Shown: one piece after another, positions 12,601 to 26,000 of the stretch
How the letters are laid out: each line of letters opens with the position of its first letter
Numbering within the stretch: the first letter of the stretch is position 1
NCBI RefSeq assembly: GCF_035083965.1
Contig: NC_089732.1
Location: forward strand, 10,431,424-10,495,423
Length of the DNA stretch: 64,000 nucleotides
Origin: Branchiostoma lanceolatum
Lineage: Eukaryota > Chordata > Leptocardii > Amphioxiformes > Branchiostomatidae
Reading direction: 5' to 3'
Translations under genes and position numbers: made by a program
Notes under the pieces: generated by a model
What the model saw: the letters and a program-made list of their open reading frames with translations, nothing else
Told to the model about the DNA's origin: nothing
Database searches by the model: none

Positions 12601-15600
12601 ACTCTAACTATGTAAATTCATCTTCCTAAAACTGATTTCACAATGAAAGAAATTATTGTCCATCCTTTTAAAGTAGCCAGATCTACAACATTTTCCTGCA
12701 AAATAAGCCCAGAATCAATGCCTGAATACATGACATTACTATTGTATGACCATAAAGACACACCATGTCTTTTCCCATTGATATCAGTGTGAGCAATGTT
12801 ACCTTACTGACAGCATGGCATTGTTACATGAACGTGACTATGAATTATGCAACATGGCATCTCCAGTGGGAATTTCTTGTGAACAGTGATATCATAATAT
12901 CCTCATGTGTCTTCCTTTTTGCTGCCAAGATACGTCTAGGCGTATCTGTATAAGTCAGACGGTATAATATCGTCAATATGTCAGGATATAGACGTTTGTG
13001 TTAAGCTTAGCTTTGGCAGACATTTTTCATCAGTTTCATCTGTAGTATGGTTGACATATTTCTAAACTCTTGTTTTAAGTATAATACAGTTAGGCATTCA
13101 ACACTGCTAGTTCAACAGTCATATTGGGTATAATATTTGTTTTGCAAAAAAATTACAAAATGGCTATGATACATGCCAGTTCCATGTTGCACCGTAAATC
13201 GAAAAAAATATTTCACTGGTTCTATGTGCATGGTTTCCCAGCTTTCATCTTTATAAGTATTTAGCATAACTGAATTTAAAAGTTTGCCCTTACAATGCAA
13301 TAGCATAATTCTTTACCATCCCCTCCAGAAATGTCAGAATGGACTATCCCAAACAGGTGTATACCTGACACCTGTTAGTTACACCTGCAGTGCCCAGCAA
13401 CCAGCATGGCACTGATTACAAAACCCCACCTCCACTCAAGCGGAAAACAAGCTACCACTCCCTATTAGATTAAAATTCTTTCGACCAAAAGACTTTGGCT
13501 TGATCCAGGGGGTACATTCAATATTGTCTTCAGTTGCTTATGGTCACAAATCTTCACTGCAAATATGGGGACAAAGAATCGGGTGTTTGTCTATGAATTC
13601 AGTCCAATAGTAGAAGGATCAGTTCAAGTAGCTGAGCTCCTGTCTGTTCCAGACACCTCAAACATACTAGTATAAACAACATCTGGTGTGTTGAAATTAT
13701 GTTGTAGACAATGTGGTCAACTTTCTGTAAGTCATTTTTTTATAAATTAAGAAAGATATTTCAGCAACATTTTACATGTAATATGCATACAAACTTGTGC
13801 ATCTCTTAATGAATGAATCTTTTGTAACTAGCATCAAACAATACTGTTAAAACATGTTAGCTATTAAAGCATTGTCGATATCATTGAAGATATCACTGAA
13901 TGAAAACTACATTGAGAAGAACAAAACAAGTTGCAAAATATGCTTTTCTGCCCTAAGAATTGGAAACCTCTTGATACTCCAAATTTCCCATACAAGGTGC
14001 ATTCACTGCTACTGACATATCTACCTACAATTACATCTTTTGTGTCTTTTGTTCAGCATTAAAAGGTTACAGTTTTGACAGCAGCCTTTATGTTGGCTTA
14101 GTCCTTTCTCTCTCTGCTTGCTGAAAAACATTTGCATGTCTGGAATCCTTAATTTGACTATGGTTGCTTTTACAGGTAAAGCTTTTACGGGTGCAAGTTT
14201 TTTTCTCACTATTGTGCCCAACAGTAACAAAAGCAATACACACAGTAACAACTTTTGACACAGTACACCAAGGAGGTTATAACTATCTGCTATAACCTCC
14301 TTGAGTACACTTAGTAAGTGCGGTTGCCAGGATATTAGTTAGTTTTTATGGGAAAATATATCTGAACATGAAAGGTTTATACACATATACAGGCATTATA
14401 GGGGGCATCTGATACATAGTAACCATCCACTCTACCAAACAGACCATTCAACTACTTTACACGGTACTGAATAGGCCATTCTAGAAGTCAGTAAACACTT
14501 GAATGTATGTTTGGTGGATACTACTCCAAAAGATCCCATTAGCCATCCAACTACAAGAAACAAAAGAATTTCAAAGTATTTGTACCTGTTTATAATGTAT
14601 GTTCCTGCTAGTTGATAAAATACTGTTAATGGTAGCTGAGTCTATAGCCTGGGTACCATCTTACATAGTAAACGCTGGCTCAATCTTTTCGCTTGCTAAC
14701 CACGTTTAATAGCAAGCGAAAAGATTGAGGCAGTAATAATACTTGGGAGGATGGTACCCAGTCAGTATAATGTCCCTAAAGATATCTACATGACTGTACA
14801 CGGTAGGGTCAAACAATTAGCTGTTTTCCCTAAGGGGTAAATACATTACTATATCTTTGTTTTAAGTGTCCACCTCAAGAGTACACAGCTGTTTTACCCG
14901 AGCACCCTCTTACACCACTTCATGAGGAGGTTACGTTGTATCCAATCACCGAACACACTACTTCATCTAACTTAGTGGTCTCTCACAGGGACAAATGAGT
15001 GTGTCGTGTGACTCGAAGAAGGCCATTTGGAGCTAATTTCTTGTCTTGTGGAAGTTGATAATACATTGATGATATCAATCACCTTAGATAAGTGGCATTA
15101 TGGTTAGTCTTTTTAAGACAAAAGCTACATGTGAAGGGCTGAATGTCAAGAAGGGAATTAGAAAGGGACCTTTTATTGTTTGCTTAGTTAAGGCATTACA
15201 GTTCGATCTCTGCATGGATTGCAGGAACTTTACAGATGTAACTAGTGTACGCCACCCAAGTCTCCTTGTTTACGTTTTGGAATTTGGTAATGAGACCACA
15301 TCAAAACTGTTGATAAGATCAGGACTGTCTCCAGGCCAGCTTTAATTTTTTTTCGTCCCAGTCATTGTTTGGGAGCCCATATTGCTAAATTTCATTGTTT
15401 AAAAAATCTGTCATTTTAAACTGACAGAAATACATTTTCAACAATTCCATGCCATGTCCATGAATAAGATGGAGTTGATAAAGTGTTGATGAAGTTGATT
15501 CATTGATATGATGTGTAATATATGATGTTGACCCAATTTGTTATGTTGTCAAGAATATTCTGTTGTATAACTGCAGGTTTGATGTTGCCGCTGTGCACCC

Positions 15601-18600
15601 CAAGAGTAAGAAGCCAGGAACCTTCACACAAGTTCCCTACGACAAGTATTCCACAACAGATCTGGTGAGAAAACAATTTAAGACACAGTATACCTTGTAC
15701 CCCATTATTTTGTCTCTTTGATATCAATGCTTTGTATGCAAAATTTGAAAAGCATGAGGTATTACTTAACATGGAGCTTAGCACAATGTAACAATTTACT
15801 GTTCCTTTAGAATATACTTACTAAATACTGTGTCTTCCCAACAACAGATTGTTTAATATCATGATTGTCTAGATGTCAAAGGGGGCCTGCATGAGGTACT
15901 AAAATTCTTCATGGGCATAACATGTCACAAAGATTTCAGAAATATCTCCAACACATTAAGTTAGATTTAACCTGACCAGCAAATTACCCTTTACCACGTA
16001 TTGAAGACTTTGTGGTACAATTTCTTAAATTGAGCAAAATCAAAGACACTGAAGCTATCATAAGGACCTTGTTGCGGGGCAAGTCATTATTAAGCTGATG
16101 TGTTACGCCAAAGGGTGTTATACTGGCTAATTATAGAAACAGATACAGACAGATAAAGGGAGCAAGGGGCCAGCCAGCACCTGGCCTGGCCATTAACCTT
16201 CTCCCTACTGCCTAACTCCGTAACCAATAGGGGATTGGGTGCCAAACGGCTACTTCAGTAAGCTAAAGGTTAAGGCAAAGCAGCTGATCATGCTGACAGT
16301 ACCCTTATTTGATTTTACAGAAGAGGAAGCTGGGCCCCGGTGTGTACGAGGTCTATCCCATAATCGGCGCTTTCAGCCAACGGCAGGTGGAGGAGCGCGC
16401 CGACGGACCAGGATGGGAGCGGGCGTACGAGACCCAGCGAATGGCCGCCCTACCGCATCTACTGAACAGGGACCACTGGGAGAGAAAACAGAGACAAGTA
16501 AGAGATCTTTACAACATGTGATGTAGGGACTTGTAGTAGAATTCTATGGATGGGAAACTTAATGTCAATGGAAAGTTAGGATACCTGAGGGTAAAGGAGC
16601 ATTCATTGAAGCATCTTATGCATTAAGTGCCGGATGTTTGAGTATCACAAGGCAATATAATAAGAAAGCTTATTTATGAAACACTGTTTAGAAAAAGTAT
16701 ACAGACAATAATTACATTATGAAAAAAGATTTAAGCAGTCTGTTACATTGTCATCCAATCCACCGTTATCACAAAGTAAATAGATACAATGAATCTACAT
16801 GAACTTTAATAGAAATCTGTTAGTAAGCAGTGGTTCCAACATTGGAAAACCAACTTGAAGCTTTTCCTTAGAACATATGAGTTACTGGTATTTTCAACAT
16901 TACATCTATATTCATGAATATCTCTTGTTCATTTGCCAGAAAAAAATGCTGGGACCCGGCACCTATGAGGTTCAGGCGCTGGACTTTGTGAATGCCCTGG
17001 ACCAGAAACCTGCCAGTGTGAGAGGCATCATTCAGACGAAGGAGCAACGATTCAGGGAGAGAGTTAAGGTAAACCTCAGCTTCTTCTTTATGATTGTTTA
17101 TCTATAGAAATGACATTGATATCAATAATAAAAGCCTGATACTATTATTAGTACTACAGAAAAAGACTAAACCCATGCAATATTAAGGCAATGTTTCCAA
17201 TGACAACTAGAATCAATAAGATAGATTAATTACTATACACATGCAACATTGAGACAATGTTTCTGATCACAACTAGAATTAATAAGATAGATTAATTACT
17301 ATACACATGCAACATTGAGACAATGTTTTTGATCACAACTAAATTGATAAGATAAAGTGACTCTATGGTTTAAAGACATGTAGCATGGGTCTGTAATGCA
17401 AAGACTATGGGTCTGTAATGCAAAACATACATACTGATCACAACTCTAAGATATGTGTGATAAAGATAAACAAAATGTACATGCCTCTGCATTTCTTAGA
17501 CTTAGACATGATGGAATCATGAAATAACATTAGTCACAATTATATCATGAAATAACATTAGTCACAATTACAGCAAGCTCTATTAGTTCTGATAACACTC
17601 TAAAACCTGACATAATACATGTAATCTTAAACCTGCAAATAATCTCGAAAATAATATGTGTACCATACCACCAAAGAAAAGACTGGAGTCAGTCAAGGGA
17701 GGGATTCCTCCATTGGAGCAAAGACCCCCTGACATAAGTGAGTGAGACACCATACCATCAGTGCCTTATAATTTCTTACTGTAAGGTATGATAACCCTGA
17801 TAACACTGTTTTTTTACACCTGAACAGTGGGAGGAGACCCCTGGCCCTGGGACGTATGGAAAGGGAGGCATCCCAGCTGCTGCTAAGGAAGAGAAGGCCC
17901 AGGAGTCTGCCAGCAGGGTGGGACTGCTGAGCTCTGGGGCACCCTCCTCCAGGACACTGCCTATTGTGGTAGGTCAACTTCTGATCTGTTTAACTCTCTG
18001 CTGCGCAAGATGACTAATCAGTATCAGTTAGTTCATAGATGAGATGGAAGCAGGGAGAAGTTTAATGAAAGCCTTGAAAAGTGTATCTATCTTAGGTAGG
18101 TCAAGGGATAGGTGAGGTGAGGTATCTATCTATATGTTGTGCACAATTGACCCCAATGTTATCATAGAAAATGCTATCTGAAATATCAGTTTATTGCACT
18201 GGTCTATCAATCTTATTCTAACATAGATTTAGATGTGAAGTCAATGTCACCTGCAGTACACTTCAAGTGTCAGCAGGCTCTATAGAGATCTGGACTGCTC
18301 CTGACACTATGAAGAACGATGTAGAAAAAAAGTTTAACTCTTCACCGTTTAGCACACTGAAGTAGCAATTTTGGCACCCCACTTTCTATTAGTTACCAAG
18401 TTAGGCAGCAGAAAGAAGGTTAAAACATGAATGGAGCAAAATTGATCACGATTCAATAGAAATATAGTATCTGAAATAGTAACTACACAGTGTACTAGTA
18501 TTCATGACATCACACATAGTGATCTAATTCCTGACACTGTGCTTGGTTCAGGGAACGGACTTGGCGCCTGGCAGGTACGAGAGGAAGAGTTTTACGGAGG

Positions 18601-21203
18601 AGCTGTCGGACAGGATGGTGAGCAAGCGGGGACCGTACGACCTCTTCACCGGAGAACGCAACAAACCCATCACCGTGGGACACTTTGCCGTACCTGTGAG
18701 TCAAAATCAGCCATTGCATGATATTAGAGCTTCATACTTTGTTTTTTTTAGTGCACTGTGTTCTTGCTGAATTCGACACCATTAAAGTCAATGTATTGAT
18801 GTTATCTTCTGTCATTCCTGCTTAGTATTACCACCTTGGACATTTGTAGATACAGTATTATTGTAAAAATGTAACATCAAAATTGCAAAATTAATGTAAA
18901 GATCAATCTCAGTTTGTCTCGTTATTGCCACTTTAGAATAAGGATATATCAAACAGCAAGAACAAATCACTTATAGGCATCGTGTTGGCATATAATGGTT
19001 AAAGGGTGTTTGGCCCAAGTTACATGCCATTGATGTTGACTGGCCTTGAAAAAGGCACTAAACACAACTTTCCTCACTCCACCCAGGTGTAAAAATGGGT
19101 ACCTGACTTTGGTTGGGAAGGCAGTGGAAGGAGAGGGTTGGGCTCCGCCTCCCAAAACCGTGTCCTTGACACAGTGGATAACAACTCACTGCCCCAACTG
19201 CCTCAAAAAGGCTATGGGACTATATACTATCACCTTTTTTTTAGTACAAATCACAAAAGCACAATCTGAACCTACTTCAACAATTCATCAAAAACTCGTC
19301 ATCAGTTATGGACCTGGTTTCTGATTCATTGAGACTTTTACCCATGTTTTAACCTTACTAACTTCTATATTCTCCACCCTAGAAAACCACCAACCTGGGA
19401 CCTGGCGAGTACGAACTGAAGAGTTTCCTGGTGAAGTGGGCGGACGAACACAACACGCACAAGGGCAAGTTCAGCAAACTCACCCAGCACCCCAAGATCC
19501 CCGGGGACAGGATATACTGTCACACTTTGTCGCAGTGCCCCAGACCTGAGGTAAATAAACAAGCAAATAAATCGTCTAGAGCTGCTGAAATAGGATACAA
19601 TATGTATTTGATATCTATCTATTTTATTTTATGTCATTTTTATCCAGGGTTGCTCAGCTCAGTGATTAACATTGCTTCGCAGTGGAGACCTGCGTCATAA
19701 ATTGTATATGAGAATGGCCAGGAATAATCATTAGATACATGACAGGACCAATATGTCAGACAGTAATAAAGAACAAAAATCAATCTATGTTTATAACATA
19801 ATCATGATCATAATATCATCAAATGAATTTGATGTTGGACTATTTTTCTGACATGCAACCAGCTCTAGAGAGATTGTTAGGATTTTCAAACCCAACATCT
19901 GCTTGGAGATTATTACATGTACCAAATTGAATGCAAATGTGGGACCAAGCCATCACTGTAACCAAGGACATCCTATATAATGTCCTTGCTGTAACATATT
20001 GACTTTTTCCTCATGCACAATCACAACGCACCATATGGTGTGTTAAACTTGTTTTTTGTTCCTTTCTCCTTCCAGGGAACCCCAGGTCCTGGTACACACT
20101 CACCAAAAGAGATCCCCACAGCCTCGGCACACCACCTGCCTGCCTTCAAGTCTTCTGCTGAGCGCTTCGACAAACGAGCCAACAAATTCTTCCTGGGAAG
20201 TACAGTAAGTAACACTAATGCAAAGGTTTTAAGTTGATTCAATGTTTTATCAGATGGTCTCTTTTTTACATGTTTTAAGTAGAAAACTTCTGGAACTTTG
20301 TTAGTGTACTGTTGAATGAATTCTAGTGACCACAAGAGTCATGTAACTGATCTGAGTCCTCAAACACTAGATGAAACAAAATAAATCATTTCAGTGACTC
20401 TTTCCATTTGACAATCCCTCTCCTAATGTATTTCATTATTAGTTTAATAGTATATAATACTGTTGTCAATTATGGAATGTCAATCTTGATTGGTAGTTTC
20501 TACTTTGAGATTTGCCTTTCCACTTCCTTTTCCAGAATCCTGTAGGCCCAGGCCGGTACGAGGTGCGACGTTGGGAGCGTGCACAACACGTCAACGCCAA
20601 CAGTAGCGTCTTTAACTCTAAGACATCGCGGCAACAGAGTCTGAGCAGGAAGAAGTTCATGAAGTGAGTCACTTTTAACTTTCACAAAAGACATTGTCAA
20701 GATTAAAAAGTGGAATCAACATTTAGCAGTGATAGACATTAAAAGTGTATAAAGTTAGATACAGGTTAAGTACATACGGTATATGAAAATTGCCAAAGAT
20801 GTACATATACATGTAAGTTACTGGGTAGACACTTTTTCCAGAAAAGCAGTGAACTAATTTTGCTTCTTTTCACTATCAAAAGTGTTGTCCTTCACAAAAA
20901 TATAGAAGAGGAACTTTGCGTTAATTGAAATTTAGGATTTGATTGATTTTTCTCTAAGAAGGAAAACAGTAATTCAGTGGTAACACAATCTTTCCAGATT
21001 ATAATTTCTTACACATTTCTTATACATAATACACAATCTCCTTTGTATATAACCTAATATTTCTAACCGTCACCTTTTTTTTCAGTGAGAGAATCCGAAT
21101 GAAGGATGTACGTGTACAAGACCGGGTCTTCATCGTAGAACCACAAACACCAGACACTTACCTGATGAACATGAACCAACCACAGGCAGTTGCTGTAGCT
21201 TAG
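9629..21203 (+). CDS. LEXM: LEXM / CIMAP2, SHIPPO-repeat ciliary microtubule-associated protein, ten exons
   Basis: Coding exons: 9629-9678, 15577-15664, 16321-16497, 16940-17068, 17828-17968, 18552-18695, 19383-19550, 20076-20204, 20536-20663, 21086-21203. All junctions are GT-AG and phases agree, giving 423 codons, close to vertebrate LEXM. The start MAKKSFTGAPFGVQTARFD and the following HPKSKKPGTFTQVPYDKY are the family signature N-terminus. Exons 3-10 each begin with a SHIPPO/STPGP-like motif: LGPGVYEV (about residue 49), LGPGTYEV (109), TPGPGTYG (152), LAPGRYER (199), LGPGEYEL (247), TPGPGTHS (301), VGPGRYEV (345) and a decayed TPDTY near the C-terminus. The family is known as lymphocyte expansion molecule, renamed ciliary microtubule-associated protein 2; a structural role on axonemal microtubules is the current view. 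Intron 1 is nearly 5.9 kb and holds transposon remnants. Confidence 0.93.
11371..11800. mobile_element. 430 bp terminal-inverted-repeat element in LEXM intron 1
   Basis: The left end TTAAGGCTGCACCAAGTAAT and the right end (reverse complement TTAGGCTACACCAAATAAT) are imperfect inverted repeats. Both continue into TTTNTATGGATGACGTCC. The interior is A- and T-run rich with no gene. The inner block is shared with the 7312-7730 element. Confidence 0.65.
14269..14303. repeat. short perfect hairpin in LEXM intron 1
   Basis: CAAGGAGGTTATA and TATAACCTCCTTG are 13 bp inverted arms around a 9-base loop. There is no T-run or other terminator context, as expected in a eukaryote. Function unknown. Confidence 0.6.
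14649..14761. mobile_element. 113 bp hairpin element in LEXM intron 1
   Basis: The outer arms CTGGGTACCATC / GATGGTACCCAG and the inner arms CAATCTTTTCGCTTGCTA / TAGCAAGCGAAAAGATTG pair across a 10-base loop. This is the layout of a small fold-back MITE. No exact target duplication was found. Confidence 0.65.
17162..17358. repeat. three tandem copies of a 64-68 bp unit in LEXM intron 4
   Basis: CATGCAA(C/T)ATT...AACTA(G)AAT(T/C)(A/G)ATAAGATAGA recurs starting at 17174, 17242 and 17306. Copies 2 and 3 are nearly identical; copy 1 is diverged. This is a local intronic tandem duplication. Confidence 0.75.
19080..19165 (+). repeat. dispersed repeat family R1, copy 2 (LEXM intron 6)
   Basis: GTAAAAATGGGTACCTGACT and the adjoining GGTTGGGAAGGCAG block correspond to the start of the repeat at 8150-8270. 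The later part of the family is absent, so this is a partial copy. Confidence 0.4.
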
Positions 21204-23089
21204 TTGTAACAACACTACACTGTTGTTACAACTATTGTAGTGTTGTTACAACTATTTTGTAATAGGAAAAAGAATCATTGAAAAAATGTTGGTAATATTA
21301 TGTCTTTTTCATCTAACTCACACCTGTAATGCTGAATATCTCAGTCATGGTATCAAACTATACAAGGATACATCTGAATGAAAAAAGGTTATTTTTACAT
21401 TTACTGTTGAAATAAACAGGGTATGTACAAATTATGTAACAGCATAGGATGCTGCTATGGGTTAAAAGTTATTGCTGCTAATGACTGATTGTGAAAAAAG
21501 AAAACATTGTGAAGAAGGCACATCAAATATTTTGATATAATTTTAATAAGTCTTCATAGTCTGACAATACAAGTGAACTATTGTCTACTGATTAAGAAAT
21601 AAAAGAGAGACATCTTTCTTGAATATCCAAACAAACAAGTCATAGATTTGAACTTGAACATGTAAATTTTGTTATGTGCCTTCAGGGAAAGTGGGGTTAG
21701 AAAGGTGTTATCAGAGGAATGTTTGGGAGTATATAAAGCCATTGTTTTGAAGTTGTTGTGTGCTTTTGCTGCTACATACAGTAGAGATATCATATATTTT
21801 CTGTAAATATACAAGTCCAATTAGTACTGTTCAATGCATCTCAATTTCTTTGTGGCATGAAATATTGAATACCGTCCCTTAAGGTTTGTGGAAAAATAAA
21901 AACTTGTTATTACAAAACCCTGTTGTGTGTACAGTGTACTTAATTAGTTTGAAAGATTCTTTCATTTCCTAAAATGTTAATCTCTGTGAAGATGTATCAA
22001 TCTATAACTATAAGCGTCAGTCATCTGCATGCAGTAATAAACACCATGCATGACATGCATATGGTGTGATTCTGATAGAGGAACACACAATTTTAAGTCT
22101 AGAAAGAAAGGGTGGGAGGGATCTATTGCCATTTATCTAATTACTTTTTTTGTCTTGAACAACAGTTTGTCAAATTGAATATTGATACCATGTGCATCAA
22201 AACGTAGTTTTATTTTCAATGAAGCTTTATGCAAATGTAAGACTCTACAACTGTTACATTATTGTAGAAAACACAATTTGGTACAATTACAGTCACAACA
22301 GCAGCCTAACTCCAATTATCTATACATGCACATGTTTGAACCTACATGTACCTCCACTTAAGCTGTTGATTTACAACAAAACAAGAGAGAGTGTTTATCA
22401 AAAGGTACCTCTCTCCCTCTCAAATGTAACCCTCAAGTCAAGCCTTCAAAACCAAAGTTTACCATCATCTTCTCTCTAGAATAGTATACTAGTAACTTAT
22501 ATCTCCCTATTAAGTTCATGGCCCAGAAGAGGTCTCTTGGCCTTGCACTAAGCAATCTCATCAAAAAAAATACCAATATTGTCCTCCCTTGCAGCAGCAA
22601 ATGTTAATTGACACAAGCATTTGCTTATCAACAAGGCAAATTATAATGTACATCATGTACCTCCCAAAGAGAAGATTTGCAGATAGTCCAGCCATATATA
22701 GATTGAAGCAAAAGAATAGAAACATAAACTTCATCATCAGTAACCACATCATCAGTAACTAACCTGGCAAGGAAAGTTCTACAAAACCTCATAATACTAG
22801 TAATATACAATCAATTCTACAAAGCTAAATGGAAAACAGTTTAATTACATGACTGTTTTCCCAAAGGGAAACTCTTCACACTTATTACAAGGGAATGCTA
22901 GATTAGCTATGTTTAGCATATGTATGTTTTTGAAAATCGTCGACATTGTCCAAAACACACGAGAAGTTTATGTAGGTTCAAATCAAAGGTCCAACTTCTC
23001 ATCAGTAATGATATCAACTACATGTACATAACTTTGTTGTTCCTCTGTGCTGGCCCACAACAGACAAATGACTACTTTTCTACAGTACG
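21204..23089. other. LEXM 3' UTR and intergenic spacer to the convergent zinc-finger gene
   Basis: AATAAA poly(A) signals occur on + at 21411-21416 and 21895-21900, either of which could end the LEXM transcript. A short duplication of TGTTGTTACAACTATT sits just after the stop (about 21221-21256). On the minus strand an ATTAAA (22845-22840) could serve the zinc-finger gene. No further gene is visible. Confidence 0.55.
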
Positions 23090-26000
23090 TCAAAAGCTGA
23101 CTTCAACTTCATGTGCCTCATAGATCAGGAGTTCTCTACTTGCTGCACTTGCCTCAATTCCCAGCTCTTCTCTACTTGCTGCACTTGCTTCAACTCCCAA
23201 CTGTTGGGAAACATGTTTCTTTTTGAAGTGTCTTGCCAGGTGATTAGGACGACTGAACACCCGGCTGCACTCCTCACACCTGTAAGGTTTCTCACCTGTG
23301 TGAGTGTGCATGTGCAACTTCAGAGCACTCCACTGCCTGAATGGTCTTTGACACTCCTTACACGTGTAGGGTTTCTCCCCCGTGTGAATTAGCATGTGTC
23401 TCTTCAGCTGACACAGCTGTTTGAACTGCCTGCCGCAATTCCCACACCTGTGGGGTTTCTCTTCTGTGTGGGTCCACATGTGACTCTTCAGATCACCCTG
23501 CCGTATGAACTGCTTGCTGCACTTGTCACACATGTAGGGCTTTTCACCCGTATGAATCTTTAAGTGATTTTTTAGATAGCGTCGAGTATAAAACCGCATA
23601 TCGCACGTCTCACACTTGTAAGATTTCTCCCTGGGACCGTGAGTCTGCAGGTGACACTTGAGAGAACCCAATGAACGTAATTGCATGCCACACTTCTCAC
23701 ATACATGCATGCAAGCTGTAGTCTCACTGTGAGTTTGCTTGTGTCTGTTCAGATTACCCTTCCTATTGAACTGCTTGCCGCACTCCTCACATCTGTACAT
23801 GTAGAGCTTTTCCCTCGTGTGAGTGTACATATGTTGCCTCAAAAGAAGTGGCGAACTGAACTGCCGGCTGCACACCGTACATTTGTAGGGATTCTCCCCT
23901 GTGTGAGTGCTCATGTGCTTTCTAAGCATGTGTTGCTTCAGATTATCTGGCCTTCTGAACTGCCTTCTGCACTCCTTACACGAGTAGGGCTTCTCTCCGG
24001 AGTGAGTCTTCACATGTTGATTTAGATGCTTCCTCTCAACGAACTCTTTGCTGCACTCCTCACATCTGTGAAGTTTTTTCCCTATGTGAGTGTACATATG
24101 TTTCTCCAGCTCATGAGGCTTACTGAACTGACTGCTACATTCCTCACACTTGTAAGGTTTGCTCCTTGTGTGAATCTCCATGTGTCTCATCAGATTACGC
24201 TTCGAAGGGAACTCACTGCTGCACTCCTTACACCTAAAGGGTTTCTCCCCTGTGTGAGTGTGCATGTGTTCCTTCAGGGAACGAGAACCACTGAGACACT
24301 TGCTGCATTCCTCACACCAGTAGGGATTCTTCCCAGTGTCTTTCCAGTGCTCATCAGATGGTGCTGTAGCAGCCTGGTTGTCTGGTATAGACAGTGATAC
24401 TTGGTCCTGTGCTGCTTCTTCATCTTCTTGTGAGATGTCCTCATCCCCGCAACCGTCACTGTCACCTCCCATCCCTTCTTCCATCATGTCACCTGGTTCA
24501 TTTTTCCCGTCCATAATTTCCTGCTCCTTTCCTTCACTCTGTTCCATCCTCACAGTGGGAGGGGGGCATGTGGTGACGGTCAACAGAGGAACCTCCGTCG
24601 CAAGCACTTGAGAGCCTTGCACCGAATTCAAGATGGTAGAAGGACGAACAGCTACAGATCTGACTTCACTCTCAGACTGTCCCCTTTCTGCGGAGGTACG
24701 AGCTCTATTCTGGTCAGCAGAAGGCTTTGCAGGCGTATTTGTTGCGTGTTGTGGTGCAGGAAAGTCTGCTGTTGTACTTGCGCTTGTTTCCATCATTTTT
24801 GTTGACTCAGAAATGCTGCTAATCTCCCCTGTGCAAGTCGGTGTGTGTGTCATAAGATGACTACGCAAACTGAACTGCCTGCTGCACTTCTCACACCTGT
24901 AGGGTTTCTCCTCCGTGTGAGTGCGCATGTGTTGCTTCAGATTTCTCAGCTCAATGAATCGCTTGCTGCACTCCTCACACATGTAGGGTTTCTCACCTGT
25001 ATGAGTACGCATGTGCTGCTTCAGATTATCTGACCTTCTGAACTGCCTGCTGCACTCCTTACACGAGTAGGGCTTCTCTCCGGAGTGAGTCAGCATGTGT
25101 TCCTTTAGATGCTTCCTCTCAATGAACTCTTTGCTGCACTCCTCACATCTGTGGAGTTTTTTCCCTGTGTGAGTGTACAGGTGTTTCTTCAGCTCATGTG
25201 GCTTACTGAACTGACTGCTACATTTCATACACTTGTAAGGTTTGCTCCTTGTGTGAATCTCCATGTGTCTCATCAGATTACGCTTCGAAGGGAACTCACT
25301 GCTGCACTCCTCACACCTGAAGGGTTTCTCCCTTGTGTGAGTGTACATGTGTTCCTTCAGGGCACGAGAATCCCTGAGACACTTGCTGCATTCCTCACAC
25401 CTGTAGGGATTCTTCCCAATGTCTTTCCTGTGCTCATCAGATGGTGCTGTAGCAGCCTGGTTGTCTGGTATAGACAGTGATACTTGGTCCTGTGCTGCTT
25501 CTTCATCTTCTTGTGAGATGTCCTCATCCCCGCAACCGTCACTGTCACCTCCCATCCCTTCTTCTATCATGTCACCTGGTTCATTTTTCCCGTCCATAAT
25601 TTCCTGCTCCTTTCCTCCACTCTGTTCCATCCTCTCAGTGGGAGGGGGGCATGTGGTGACGGTCACCAGAGGAACCTCCGTTGCAAGCACTTGCGAGCCT
25701 TGCACTGAATTCAAGATGGTGGAAGGACTAACAGCTACAGATCTGACTTCACTCTCAGACTGTCCTCTTTCTGCGGAGGTACGAGCTCTATTCTGGTCAG
25801 CAGAAGGCTTTGCAGGCGTATATTTTGTTGCATGTTGCGGTGCAGGAAAGTCTGCTGTTGTACTTGTGCTTGTCTCCATCATTTTTGTTGACTCAGAAAT
25901 GCTGCTTATCTCCCCTGTGCAAGTCTGTGTGTGTGTCTTTAGATGACTACGAGTAGGCACACTGAACTGCCTGCTGCTCTTCTCATACCTGTAGCTATAG

